From Bacteroidota bacterium (GTDB lineage Bacteria > Bacteroidota > Bacteroidia > Flavobacteriales > Weeksellaceae), in NCBI GenBank assembly GCA_023394415.1, contig JAEXAR010000026.1, forward strand, positions 1 to 33,532: a stretch of 33,532 bases of DNA, given 5' to 3'. The notes below the pieces were generated by a model. The model ran no database searches. It saw nothing but the letters and a program-made list of their open reading frames with translations, and was not told where the DNA came from. This document shows, one piece after another, positions 15,171-23,170 of this stretch. The position numbers were made by a program, and so were the translations under genes. How positions within the stretch are numbered: the first letter of the stretch is position 1; every line of letters begins with the position of its first letter.

Positions 15171-16469
15171 TTATTTTAGAACTTTTTGAATAACAGTATT
15201 TTTTATGCCTTTCTTGTCAAGATCTTTTTGCAATGCAATCGCTTCCTCAAGAGATTTCACGTTGCCATAAGTGTAGTAGAAAATGCCATTAACTTTTTCT
15301 CGAATCAATTGATCTTTCAAGGTTTGCAAAGCATAAGAATTACTGCTTAATTTATCCTTGGTTGCAGCTACTTCAATAGTATAATAGCCGCTTCCAAGTT
15401 TTTGATCTGGTACAAAACCTATTGGTACAGCATTTTTGAAGCCGGCATCTTTAGCAGTTTTCAAATTATTATCTCTTACGGAAGCAAGATTTGTGTTCGC
15501 GTAGTAATATTTATAAAGGTTGCCTTCTTTTATGGGAAGTACATAATTTAGCCCTTTTAGTGCGGGATCTTCCGTATTATATTTAGTCGGCGTGCTCATC
15601 AGTAGAATCCTAAAATCATTTTTTAGTGGTTGTTCTTTAGATTTTTCTGCCTCTGCAGATTTTGCAACAGCGCCACCTTTTCTGTCATAAGCCTTTTTAT
15701 AGCTTATAATTCCGTTATAAATACTTTCAGAAATTTCCTGCTGTCCTTTTTCGGATGCAATGTAATGTGCCTCATCATAGTTGCTCACAAAGCCCATTTC
15801 TATCAGCACTGAAGGCATCGCGTTCATACGAAGTACGTGTAGATTGGCCTGCTTTACACCACGGGAAAGTCTTTTATCTTTGTTGGCAAAATTTTCTTCA
15901 ACAAATCCTCCCAATATTAAGCTGGCCTGCAAATATCTTTGTTGCTGTATTTTCAAAGCAATTAAAGATTCCGGTGATGAAGGGTCATAAGAACCGAAAG
16001 TCTGTCTATCTTGTGCATCCAGATAAATCACGTCATTTTCTGCTTTGGCAACTTCAAGATTGGTTCGGTTTTGATCAGGTCCCTGTACGAAAGTTTCCGT
16101 TCCGTAAGGACTGGTTTTTTGATTGGCATTTACGTGTATAGAAACAAATAAATCTGCCTTGCTCCTATTAGCGAGGTTGGTTCTTTCCGTTAGTGAAGGA
16201 TATTCATCCAATTTTCTGGTGTAGATCACTTTGAAATCCTTATCTTTTTCAAGCATTTTCCCAACACGTAGTGTTACAGCAAGGGTGATATCTTTTTCAG
16301 CGACATATCCAATATCAGGATAATTTCTGTTAGCACCGTGATCACTTCCTCCGTGTCCTGCATCTAAGACAATGGTGAACTTTTTTTGAGCTCCAACAAA
16401 AATAAAGAGCAGCAAAAGCGGAAGGGTCAAATATTTTGTGAGAGAATGAGTTTTAATATTGGTCTTCAT
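15171..16469 (-). CDS. N-acetylmuramoyl-L-alanine amidase with two SPOR-like repeats
   Basis: Zinc hydrolase that cuts the amide bond between MurNAc and L-Ala in peptidoglycan, used in cell separation and wall turnover. From the ATG at 16469 it has 432 residues: a signal peptide at 1-27 (cut at VGA-Q), then an Amidase_3 domain at about 30-262. Zinc ligands are His39 (DAGHGG), Glu58 and His112 (VSIHVNA), with catalytic Glu224 (VLIEMGFVSN). After a Lys/Glu linker, two similar C-terminal segments at about 284-350 and 360-430 look like SPOR-type or related repeats that could bind denuded glycan. An in-frame ATG at 16502 adds 11 residues before the signal peptide and overlaps the divergent gene, so it is rejected. 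Confidence 0.93.
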   Translation of the reverse strand: MKTNIKTHSLTKYLTLPLLLLFIFVGAQKKFTIVLDAGHGGSDHGANRNYPDIGYVAEKDITLAVTLRVGKMLEKDKDFKVIYTRKLDEYPSLTERTNLANRSKADLFVSIHVNANQKTSPYGTETFVQGPDQNRTNLEVAKAENDVIYLDAQDRQTFGSYDPSSPESLIALKIQQQRYLQASLILGGFVEENFANKDKRLSRGVKQANLHVLRMNAMPSVLIEMGFVSNYDEAHYIASEKGQQEISESIYNGIISYKKAYDRKGGAVAKSAEAEKSKEQPLKNDFRILLMSTPTKYNTEDPALKGLNYVLPIKEGNLYKYYYANTNLASVRDNNLKTAKDAGFKNAVPIGFVPDQKLGSGYYTIEVAATKDKLSSNSYALQTLKDQLIREKVNGIFYYTYGNVKSLEEAIALQKDLDKKGIKNTVIQKVLK

Positions 16470-16487
16470 TATTTGAGTAAAAATAAT

Positions 16488-16495
16488 TAATTTTG
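16488..16495 (+). promoter_or_regulatory. Candidate -7 promoter element of the LptD-like gene, overlapping its TTG codon
   Basis: TAATTTTG fits TAnnTTTG. A TTG lies 26 bases upstream (16459-16461), slightly longer than the usual spacing. If this promoter is used, the in-frame TTG at 16493 would lie upstream of the transcription start. Confidence 0.45.
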
Positions 16496-19114
16496 AGCCC
16501 ACTAATCATAAATACTAAGCGAATCAAAATCGTCTTCAAAAATATACTACAAATTTTAATTATCCTAATTTTTAACAATTTTTTAGCAAAACTAAATGCT
16601 CAAAATTTGCCTAAAAATGAGAGGGTTACTACTGTTGTTTCCAAAAATGATACCGTAATTACTAAAAATGAAGAGCTAACCGATATTGTAGATTTCACCT
16701 CTGATTTCCAGCGGACAGAACCTCCAAAAAAAATGACGTATCTTATTAAGAACGCAGTAGTTACTTATCAGGATATGAAGATTATGGCCGATTATATCTC
16801 TATTAATTGGAGTACCGGAAAGGTTTTCGCCAGAGGTAGGGAAGATGAAAACGGTAAAATTATAGAGCCCGTTATTACAGAGCAAGGTGGAAAAAAATAC
16901 GAAACCGATTACTTCGATTTTAATTACAAAACCAAACAAGCCATTGCTTACAACGCTAGAACTGACGAAAGCGAAGGTGTCATTGTGGCCGAAAAAACCA
17001 AAAAAGTAAATGATTCCATCTACTTTATGCGTCGTGGAAAATATACAACTGACGAATATTTTATCAAGAAAAAAGATACCATCGCTGATTATTATCTTCT
17101 TGCGCCAAACATCAAACTTATTAAAGGGAAAAATAAATCGCAGGTTATTACAGGTCCTATTCAGATGTATATAGAACGTGTTCCTACACCATTGGCATTG
17201 CCTTTTGGGATATTGCCTTTCTCTGATAAGCGGAGTGCAGGAATTTTGATCCCAAGTTTTGGGGAAAAGCAGGATGTTGGCTTTTTCTTGAATGGTTTAG
17301 GTTATTATCAGCCTATTGGTGAACATTTCGATGTAAAAGTTTTGGTCGATTTCTTTACTAAAGGAAGCTGGAATGTGCGTCCTGAAGTCAATTATAAAAA
17401 AAATTACCGATACAGTGGAAATTTCAATTCCGAAGTGGGAACTACAGTTCGAGGAATTAAAGGTCTTGATGATTACAGTAAATCATCTACTTACAGAATT
17501 GGATGGAGGCATCAACAAGATTCAAAAGCTAATCCTTATTTTAATTTTTCGGCATCGGTAGATATTGTGAGTAATAAATTCTATAGCAATACCATCAATA
17601 ATAATCATATTTTTAACCAAAGAGTTCTCAATACCCAACAAAACTCTACAATTAGCGCAACCAAACGTTTCCTAACGCTGCCAATAACCATAACCGGAGC
17701 TGCATCTTATTCACAGAATTTTGCAGATAACACAGTAAATCTTCGTTTGCCACAGATGAATGTAGCGATTAATCAGTTTTACCTGTTTAAACCTAAAAAT
17801 GGTGTTACAAGAGAGGGTCTGCTTGAAAATATCACGGTTAATACAGGTTTGAATTTCTCTAATTTTGTGAGTAATGTGAAGGAACAGGATATGTTTAAGG
17901 CTAAAATGTGGGACAATCTGCAAACCGGCTTACAAAACAATATCTCGCTTTCTACTAATACAACGATTGCCAAATATTTTACTTTTTCATTATCTGCACA
18001 GGCCAATAATGTTTTAACGACTAAAACCTTAATTCGTAATTATAACCCAGTAACCAACGAGCTGGAGAATGTTTATAATAAAAAGTTAGCCGGCTTTTCT
18101 ACTTTTTCTACCAGTGCGAGTTTGCAAACAACCCTTTATGGAATGTTAAATTTCAAAAAAGGAGCCATTATAGAAAAAGTTAGGCATATGGTAATACCAA
18201 GCATAGGCTTTACTTATCAACCTGATTTTGGAACTCCGAATTGGGGTTATTTCAGAAATTATTTTAATGCCAATGGTGAACTCACGCCATATTCTATTTT
18301 TGATGGTGGTATTTTTGGCTCACCAAGTACAGGTACGGTAGGCGCAATGACATACAGCATCGGCAATAATATCGAGATGAAAGTGAGGTCGAAACAAGAC
18401 TCAACAGGTATTAAAAAAGTAAAACTTTTTGAAAGTTTAAACCTTTCCGGCGGTTACAACTTTGCAGCCAAAGAATATAAATGGTCGATGATTAATGTAA
18501 GTGGGCAAACTTCTTTATTTGATGGAAAAGTAAGTTTGAACTCAAGCTTGGTAATTGATCCTTATGAGACCGTTTACAATGATTTGGGAGTTGGAACTAG
18601 GAAGGAAAATTTCGGAAAATTCAATCTTCAGGGATTTAATGTTCAGTTTGCTGTGCCCTTAAGTGAAGCGATATTTAATAAAGATAAAAAGAAAGTAGAA
18701 GAGTTATACAATACCCGTGGTGAAATCCGTAATGAGAATTATTATTTTGATGATAATAATTATGCCCATTTTTCGCAGCCCTGGACATTAAATCTAAATG
18801 CAAACTATGCATATACCAAGGGTGGAACGCGTTTCGGTAACAAAGTCGCATCTGTTGGTGTAGACGGCAGTATTAAACTCACCCCTTTTTGGAACATCAA
18901 CGGAAGTACACATTACGACTTTATAACCAAAAAATTAGCTTATACCAGACTAGGTTTTCACCGTGATCAACGTAGTTTTATTATAGATTTCAATTGGGTT
19001 CCTTTTGGTCAATATAAAGTATATGATTTTTATATCGGTATCAAGGCCAATATCTTGAGAGACGCTCTGAAATATAAAGATAGAAGTTTTACAGATCCTG
19101 GAGCTAAATTCTAA
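16493..19114 (+). CDS. lptD: LPS-assembly protein LptD-like (OstA family) outer membrane protein
   Basis: Outer membrane barrel that inserts lipopolysaccharide into the outer leaflet. A positively charged start (TKRIKIVFKN) and hydrophobic stretch form a signal peptide cut at NA-Q, about residue 37. The OstA/LptA-like jellyroll region follows at about 60-210 (MTYLIKNAVVTYQDMKIMAD, YETDYFDFNYKTKQA), then a domain with PTPLALPFGILPFSDKRSAGILIPSFGE, typical of Bacteroidota LptD. A long barrel ends near DFYIGIKANIL. Up to 873 residues, as expected. No ATG or GTG precedes the signal peptide. Start options are the TTG at 16493, which overlaps a -7-like element, or a rare ATA at 16508 (868 residues). 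It is divergent from the amidase with only 23 bases between the start codons. Confidence 0.88.
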   Translation: MSPLIINTKRIKIVFKNILQILIILIFNNFLAKLNAQNLPKNERVTTVVSKNDTVITKNEELTDIVDFTSDFQRTEPPKKMTYLIKNAVVTYQDMKIMADYISINWSTGKVFARGREDENGKIIEPVITEQGGKKYETDYFDFNYKTKQAIAYNARTDESEGVIVAEKTKKVNDSIYFMRRGKYTTDEYFIKKKDTIADYYLLAPNIKLIKGKNKSQVITGPIQMYIERVPTPLALPFGILPFSDKRSAGILIPSFGEKQDVGFFLNGLGYYQPIGEHFDVKVLVDFFTKGSWNVRPEVNYKKNYRYSGNFNSEVGTTVRGIKGLDDYSKSSTYRIGWRHQQDSKANPYFNFSASVDIVSNKFYSNTINNNHIFNQRVLNTQQNSTISATKRFLTLPITITGAASYSQNFADNTVNLRLPQMNVAINQFYLFKPKNGVTREGLLENITVNTGLNFSNFVSNVKEQDMFKAKMWDNLQTGLQNNISLSTNTTIAKYFTFSLSAQANNVLTTKTLIRNYNPVTNELENVYNKKLAGFSTFSTSASLQTTLYGMLNFKKGAIIEKVRHMVIPSIGFTYQPDFGTPNWGYFRNYFNANGELTPYSIFDGGIFGSPSTGTVGAMTYSIGNNIEMKVRSKQDSTGIKKVKLFESLNLSGGYNFAAKEYKWSMINVSGQTSLFDGKVSLNSSLVIDPYETVYNDLGVGTRKENFGKFNLQGFNVQFAVPLSEAIFNKDKKKVEELYNTRGEIRNENYYFDDNNYAHFSQPWTLNLNANYAYTKGGTRFGNKVASVGVDGSIKLTPFWNINGSTHYDFITKKLAYTRLGFHRDQRSFIIDFNWVPFGQYKVYDFYIGIKANILRDALKYKDRSFTDPGAKF

Positions 19115-19137
19115 TTTTTTTATATTAAACATAATAT

Positions 19138-19145
19138 TATATTTG
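19138..19145 (+). promoter_or_regulatory. ridA: -7 promoter element of the ridA unit
   Basis: TATATTTG fits TAnnTTTG and lies 25 bases before the GTG start of ridA. Confidence 0.6.
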
Positions 19146-19170
19146 TCGAATAAAAAAATAGCAGTTTATC

Positions 19171-19551
19171 GTGAAAAAAATTATCTCTACTACCAATGCT
19201 CCTGCAGCAATAGGACCTTATGCGCAGGCAAATTTTGCAAACGGAATTCTTTACATATCAGGACAAATTCCGGTGGATCCTGCAACGGGAAGAGTAGTTG
19301 AAGGTATAGATAAGGCTACACATCAGGTTATGAAAAACTTAGAAGCCGTACTAACAGAAGCTGGATTGAGTTTCAAAAACGTGGTGAAATCTACCATTTT
19401 TCTTAAGAATATGGACGATTTTGCAGTAATGAATGATATTTATGCTTCTTATCTCGATGCAAATTATTTTCCGGCACGTGAAACCGTTCAGGTTTCCTGC
19501 TTACCAAAAAATGTTGATATCGAAATATCAATGATTGCACATCAGTTTTAA
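19171..19551 (+). CDS. ridA: RidA-family reactive intermediate/imine deaminase
   Basis: Hydrolyses reactive enamine/imine intermediates (for example 2-aminoacrylate released by PLP enzymes) and so protects other PLP enzymes. The 126-residue length is exactly that of the family, which works as a trimer. Signatures include AIGPYAQA at 13-20 (Tyr17), the substrate-carboxylate Arg103 in ARETVQVS, Cys110 and Glu118 in VDIEISM. The start is GTG; the sequence KKIISTTNAPAA directly after it is the normal N-terminus, so the GTG is credible. The next gene begins six bases after the stop. Confidence 0.96.
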   Translation: MKKIISTTNAPAAIGPYAQANFANGILYISGQIPVDPATGRVVEGIDKATHQVMKNLEAVLTEAGLSFKNVVKSTIFLKNMDDFAVMNDIYASYLDANYFPARETVQVSCLPKNVDIEISMIAHQF

Positions 19552-19557
19552 TTATTG

Positions 19558-20007
19558 ATGAATTTCTTAAGAAACACATTAGGCGTTCTTGTTGGTCTCG
19601 CAGTAGCGGGACTCATCATCTCTGTTGGGATTAGGATAAATCCGGATTGGGTAACTTATAACCGTTTTTCTCCATTTCAGAATTGGGAGAAGTTTCTTTT
19701 CTCAATGAGGGGAAATACTTCTTTTTGGGTGTTTCTTTTATTTCTTTCAGGAGTTGGTGCGTCTATTGGAGGTGTTGTAACGGCAATTATTGTGAAATAT
19801 GCTAAAGTGGCTTATGCAATTTTAATTGGTTTTATTCTTCTTTTTTGCGCCATGCTTGATATTATTATATTTCCATATCATCCAACGTTTTATAAAATTT
19901 GCATATTCCTCACGTTTTTCCCTTTTGCTTGGATTGGTGGTAAAATTACAGAGGTCATTTACGAACGGAAACGAAAACGTAAGATAGCTGAAAAAGTAAA
20001 CAAATAA
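19558..20007 (+). CDS. Small integral membrane protein of unknown function
   Basis: A 149-residue protein with four hydrophobic segments: about 5-25 (LGVLVGLAVAGLIISVGI), 57-79, 83-105 and 112-132. It ends in a very basic cytoplasmic tail (YERKRKRKIAEKVNK). The ATG at 19558 is used rather than the TTG three bases upstream. The glycine-rich first and second segments suggest close helix packing. I recognise no family with certainty. It sits directly after ridA and before a strong terminator, so it is coexpressed with ridA, though no functional link is evident. Confidence 0.85.
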   Translation: MNFLRNTLGVLVGLAVAGLIISVGIRINPDWVTYNRFSPFQNWEKFLFSMRGNTSFWVFLLFLSGVGASIGGVVTAIIVKYAKVAYAILIGFILLFCAMLDIIIFPYHPTFYKICIFLTFFPFAWIGGKITEVIYERKRKRKIAEKVNK

Positions 20008-20039
20008 AACGCTTCAGAAATTTTCTGAAGCGTTTTTTT
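20008..20039. terminator. Bidirectional terminator between the membrane protein gene and htrA
   Basis: A stem AACGCTTCAGAAA/TTTCTGAAGCGTT, with a single T between the arms, is followed by a run of seven T on the plus strand and a TTTTATTTG tract on the minus strand. It serves both convergent genes. The core CTTCAGAAATTTTCTGAAG is identical to that at 14248-14266. Confidence 0.92.
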
Positions 20040-20054
20040 AGGTTTTAGCTATTT

Positions 20055-21569
20055 TTAATTAGGCATTCTAAAACCTTGTGTGTATATTCTTCCGTATTCG
20101 TCAACGTATTTTATTTGTACATTTCCGTTAAAGCCGTTTAGAATTTTTTCAACATCTTTTTGTGAGTTCACCGGCTTTCCATTAATTTCCATAATGATGT
20201 AATTATCTACGATTCCTATTTTGGAAAGTTCACCACCGTCTATCACATTTTTAGCAAGCACACCACTGTTTAAGCCGTATCTTGTTTTGAAGCTATCGCT
20301 CAAAGGTTGAAATTCACCGCCTATTTTCTCAGTTACAGTTAGGTCTGCTCTTGTTCTTGCAGAAGTTCCGCCTTTTTGGTCTTTCAATACAACTCTTGCA
20401 GTGTTTTCAATACCATTTCTTAAGTAAGTAACGATAACAGTATCTCCAGGTCTCTTGCTACCAATAGCAAGTGAAAGGTCTGCGAAATCTGTAATTGGCG
20501 TACTGTCAATTTTTGTAATGATGTCACCTTTTCTTAATCCTGCATCTTCGGAACCACTATTTGCAGTAACTTCTCTTACATACATTCCGTTTCCGGCTTT
20601 AAGGTTGGTTTTAAATTCTTTATTGTAAAGTGCAACCTGTTGACTATCAGATAAGTCTAAAGTGCCAACGCCAAGGAAACCTCTTTGTACAAGTCCAAAC
20701 TTCTTAATATCTTCAACAATTTTTCTGGCTAAATTTGAAGGTACTGCAAATCCATAACCTGAATAATATCCTGTAGGAGAAGCAATTGCAGAGTTAATTC
20801 CAATTAAATCTCCATTAGTGTTTACTAAAGCACCACCGGAATTACCCATATTAATTGCAGCATCAGTTTGTAAGAAACTTTCAATAGGATTGGTAGCTTC
20901 ACCTTTACTTCCGAGGATTCCGATTCCTCTGCCTTTTGCAGAAATAATTCCAGCTGTTGCTGTAGAGTTTAGACCTAATGGATTTCCTACTGCCAGAACC
21001 CACTGTCCTACTTCAACAAGATCCGAATTGGCAAAATTCAAATAAGGTAAACCTTTTTCATCAATTTTTAAAAGTGAAATATCTGTGTTTGGATCTGTTC
21101 CTACTAATGTTGCGATGTAAGTTTTCTTATTGTTCAACACAACTTCTAGTTTGCTCGCTCCTGCAACAACGTGGTTGTTTGAAATGATGTAACCGTCAGG
21201 AGAAATGATGACACCAGAACCCATACCTGAAGGCATATTGTCTGGTTTCTGTTGTTGTTTCTGTCTTCCGGGTTGACCAAAGAAATAATCAAAAATATCT
21301 TGCTCTGATGTTCTTCCTGCACTTCTGTTAGAATAGTTTTTAATTGTAACTACAGCAGGAACTGTCATTTTTGCAGCTTTTGTAAAGTCATCACCAAGTC
21401 CGGACATGTTCATTCCGGCAAATTTGGTGTCATTGGCTTTGGTAAAGTAGGAGTAATCTTGATTGTTGGCATCGTTACGTTCAGAGAATTTAATTCCTCC
21501 AAAAACTGTAGCACCGGATATTAATCCAACTAAAGCGTAAGGTAAAAGGTTTTTAAATACAGTCTTCAT
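20055..21569 (-). CDS. htrA: HtrA/DegP-type periplasmic serine protease with two PDZ domains
   Basis: ATP-independent protease and chaperone for misfolded envelope proteins. The 504-residue protein has an uncleaved-looking N-terminal hydrophobic segment (8-27), which may anchor it in the inner membrane. A trypsin-like domain with triad His133 (SNNHVV), Asp163 (NTDISLLKI) and Ser244 (MGNSGGALVN) follows, then PDZ1 at about 296-396 and PDZ2 at about 425-490. A Gln-rich Q-linker-like loop (GRQKQQQKPD, 101-110) lies before the protease core, as in DegP. The ATG at 21569 is chosen; an ATG 33 bases upstream only adds a charged stretch. It is transcribed toward the shared terminator and divergently from the U32 gene, and is probably stress-regulated. 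Confidence 0.95.
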   Translation of the reverse strand: MKTVFKNLLPYALVGLISGATVFGGIKFSERNDANNQDYSYFTKANDTKFAGMNMSGLGDDFTKAAKMTVPAVVTIKNYSNRSAGRTSEQDIFDYFFGQPGRQKQQQKPDNMPSGMGSGVIISPDGYIISNNHVVAGASKLEVVLNNKKTYIATLVGTDPNTDISLLKIDEKGLPYLNFANSDLVEVGQWVLAVGNPLGLNSTATAGIISAKGRGIGILGSKGEATNPIESFLQTDAAINMGNSGGALVNTNGDLIGINSAIASPTGYYSGYGFAVPSNLARKIVEDIKKFGLVQRGFLGVGTLDLSDSQQVALYNKEFKTNLKAGNGMYVREVTANSGSEDAGLRKGDIITKIDSTPITDFADLSLAIGSKRPGDTVIVTYLRNGIENTARVVLKDQKGGTSARTRADLTVTEKIGGEFQPLSDSFKTRYGLNSGVLAKNVIDGGELSKIGIVDNYIIMEINGKPVNSQKDVEKILNGFNGNVQIKYVDEYGRIYTQGFRMPN

Positions 21570-21622
21570 TTTTTTATAATCTCTTTTTCTTATTTCTATC
21601 AATTATTTGGTATTTTAATAAA

Positions 21623-21630
21623 CAAATTTA
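21623..21630 (-). promoter_or_regulatory. htrA: -7 promoter element of htrA
   Basis: Minus-strand TAAATTTG fits TAnnTTTG. It lies 54 bases from the ATG, so the leader is longer than for most genes here. No -33 TTG was seen. Confidence 0.45.
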
Positions 21631-21755
21631 ATGCTAAATATGTCGAATGGTAAATAAGGATGTTTCACTTTTAACGATAATTTAACAAGAATTGAAGCAT
21701 TTTAAAAGTTTTTATAATAAATACGGTGTAAAATACTCATTTTTTTTCAATTCAC

Positions 21756-21783
21756 GTCTGTCAATTTGGCTTATAGTTATAAG
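21756..21783. promoter_or_regulatory. Possible operator region between htrA and the U32 gene
   Basis: In the 280-base gap between the two starts, this block holds CTGTCAATTTGGC, a degenerate inverted repeat of TGnCA spaced by three bases, next to a perfect CTTATA-GT-TATAAG palindrome (21770-21783). It lies about 37-60 bases upstream of the U32 -7 element. The assignment is by symmetry and position only. Confidence 0.3.
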
Positions 21784-21819
21784 TTATTGGCGCCTAATAA
21801 ATCAGAATTTTAAAAAGTC

Positions 21820-21827
21820 TATCTTTG
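21820..21827 (+). promoter_or_regulatory. -7 promoter element of the U32 gene
   Basis: TATCTTTG fits TAnnTTTG and ends 22 bases before the ATG at 21850. Confidence 0.65.
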
Positions 21828-21849
21828 CAAAAATTTTCACAAAAATAAA

Positions 21850-23100
21850 ATGACGCAAAGCGGAAAAATAGAATTAATGTCACCTGCAGGCGATTTCACT
21901 GCGTTGCAAGCGGCTTTGGATAATGGTGCAGATTCAGTTTATTTCGGAGTTGAGCAGCTCAATATGAGAGCGCGCGCATCAATGAATTTTACGATAGATG
22001 ATCTGCCAAAAATTTCCCGAAGATGTAAAGAAAAAGGTGTTAGAACTTATCTAACACTAAACACTATTATATACGACCACGATTTATCTATTATCAAAAC
22101 GCTTTTAGATAAAGCAAAAGGAGCGGACTTAACTGCGGTAATTGCTATGGATCAAGCCGTTATTGCTTATGCAAGACAAATCGGAATGGAAGTACACATT
22201 TCCACTCAAATAAATATCACCAATATTGAAACGGTGAAGTTTTATGCCATGTTTGCTGATACGATGGTAATGAGCCGAGAACTTTCTATCTCACAAATCA
22301 AAAAAATATGTGATCAAATAGAAAGGGAGCAAATTAAAGGACCAAGCGGAAATTTGGTTGAAATTGAAATATTTGGTCACGGTGCGCTTTGTATGGCAGT
22401 TTCCGGGAAGTGTTATTTAAGTTTACATTCTCACAACTCATCTGCAAACAGAGGTGCGTGCAAGCAAAACTGCCGAAAGAAATATACGGTAATTGATCAG
22501 GAATCCGGTTTTGAAATTGAGCTTGATAACGAATATATGATGTCTCCGAAAGATCTTTGCACTATAGGATTTTTGGATGAAATTGTTGATGCAGGCGTGA
22601 AAGTTCTGAAAGTAGAAGGCAGAGGAAGAGCTCCTGAATATGTTGCAACCGTAACAAAATGTTACAGAGAAGCGATTGATTCTATTGCAGATGGCACTTT
22701 CTCCAAGGAAAAAGTTGAGGAATGGATGAAGCAGTTGGAAACTGTTTACAACAGAGGATTCTGGAGTGGTTATTATCTTGGTCAGGAATTAGGAGAGTGG
22801 TCTCCAAATTCAGGTTCCAGTGCGACTCAAAAGAAAATTTATATTGGTAAAGGAAGACATTTCTACCCAAAATCCAATATTGCAGAATTTTTAATTGAAG
22901 CATACGACCTTAATGTTGGTGATAAAGTATTAATACAAGGACCTACAACAGGTTCACAGGAAATGGAAGTAGCTGAATTGATGGTGGACGGAAAAGGAAT
23001 GTCTGAAAAAGCGTCCAAAGCCGATATCATCACATTCAAAACCGATTTCCGCGTAAGACCAAGCGATAAATTGTATAAAATTGTAAAATCAGAAATGTAA
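21850..23100 (+). CDS. U32 peptidase-family protein (TrhP/YegQ-like tRNA hydroxylation protein)
   Basis: Members of this family, although named peptidases, are mostly RNA-modification enzymes; TrhP/YegQ takes part in prephenate-dependent 5-hydroxylation of tRNA uridine 34. The 416-residue protein starts KIELMSPAGDFTALQAALD and contains DSVYFGVEQLNMRARA, the usual U32 opening. The fold core includes EVHISTQINITN and VMSRELS. The cysteines GALCMAVSGKCYLS and RGACKQNCRKKY (Cys181, Cys188, Cys204, Cys208) match the iron-sulfur cluster site of the family. A C-terminal beta-barrel-like domain follows from about residue 330. The downstream ferredoxin could supply electrons, which is inference. Confidence 0.9.
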   Translation: MTQSGKIELMSPAGDFTALQAALDNGADSVYFGVEQLNMRARASMNFTIDDLPKISRRCKEKGVRTYLTLNTIIYDHDLSIIKTLLDKAKGADLTAVIAMDQAVIAYARQIGMEVHISTQINITNIETVKFYAMFADTMVMSRELSISQIKKICDQIEREQIKGPSGNLVEIEIFGHGALCMAVSGKCYLSLHSHNSSANRGACKQNCRKKYTVIDQESGFEIELDNEYMMSPKDLCTIGFLDEIVDAGVKVLKVEGRGRAPEYVATVTKCYREAIDSIADGTFSKEKVEEWMKQLETVYNRGFWSGYYLGQELGEWSPNSGSSATQKKIYIGKGRHFYPKSNIAEFLIEAYDLNVGDKVLIQGPTTGSQEMEVAELMVDGKGMSEKASKADIITFKTDFRVRPSDKLYKIVKSEM

Positions 23101-23106
23101 TTTCGA

Positions 23107-23167
23107 GTTTCAAGTTTCAGGTTTCAAGTTTTTGCAAATCTGGAACTTGGAACTTGGAACTTGGAAC
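23107..23167 (+). repeat. Two heptanucleotide arrays forming a 26-pair RNA hairpin
   Basis: The left arm (23107-23132) is GTTTCAA, GTTTCAG, GTTTCAA and a partial unit; the right arm (23142-23167) is GGAACTT repeated three times plus GGAAC. The arms pair without a mismatch over 26 positions if G-U pairs are allowed (20 Watson-Crick and 6 wobble), with a nine-base loop TGCAAATCT. In five of the six wobbles a T of the left arm faces a G of the right arm. On the minus strand these positions become C-A mismatches, so the full pairing exists only in plus-strand RNA. The hairpin starts six bases after the U32 stop and ends three bases before the ferredoxin ATG. Confidence 0.9.
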
Positions 23168-23170
23168 AAA

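Noticed and set aside
15630..16141. Open frames on the plus strand within the amidase gene
   Set aside because: They are antisense shadows of a well supported enzyme with conserved catalytic residues, and lack promoter or homology signs.
23107..23167. CRISPR-like or tandem protein-coding repeat
   Set aside because: Units are 7 bases with no spacers, and the two arms face each other, so it is a hairpin-forming array.
23132..23170. Longer ferredoxin starting inside the heptanucleotide repeat
   Set aside because: The extra 13 residues are just translated repeat; ferredoxins of this type begin near MIIITLQRDKC.
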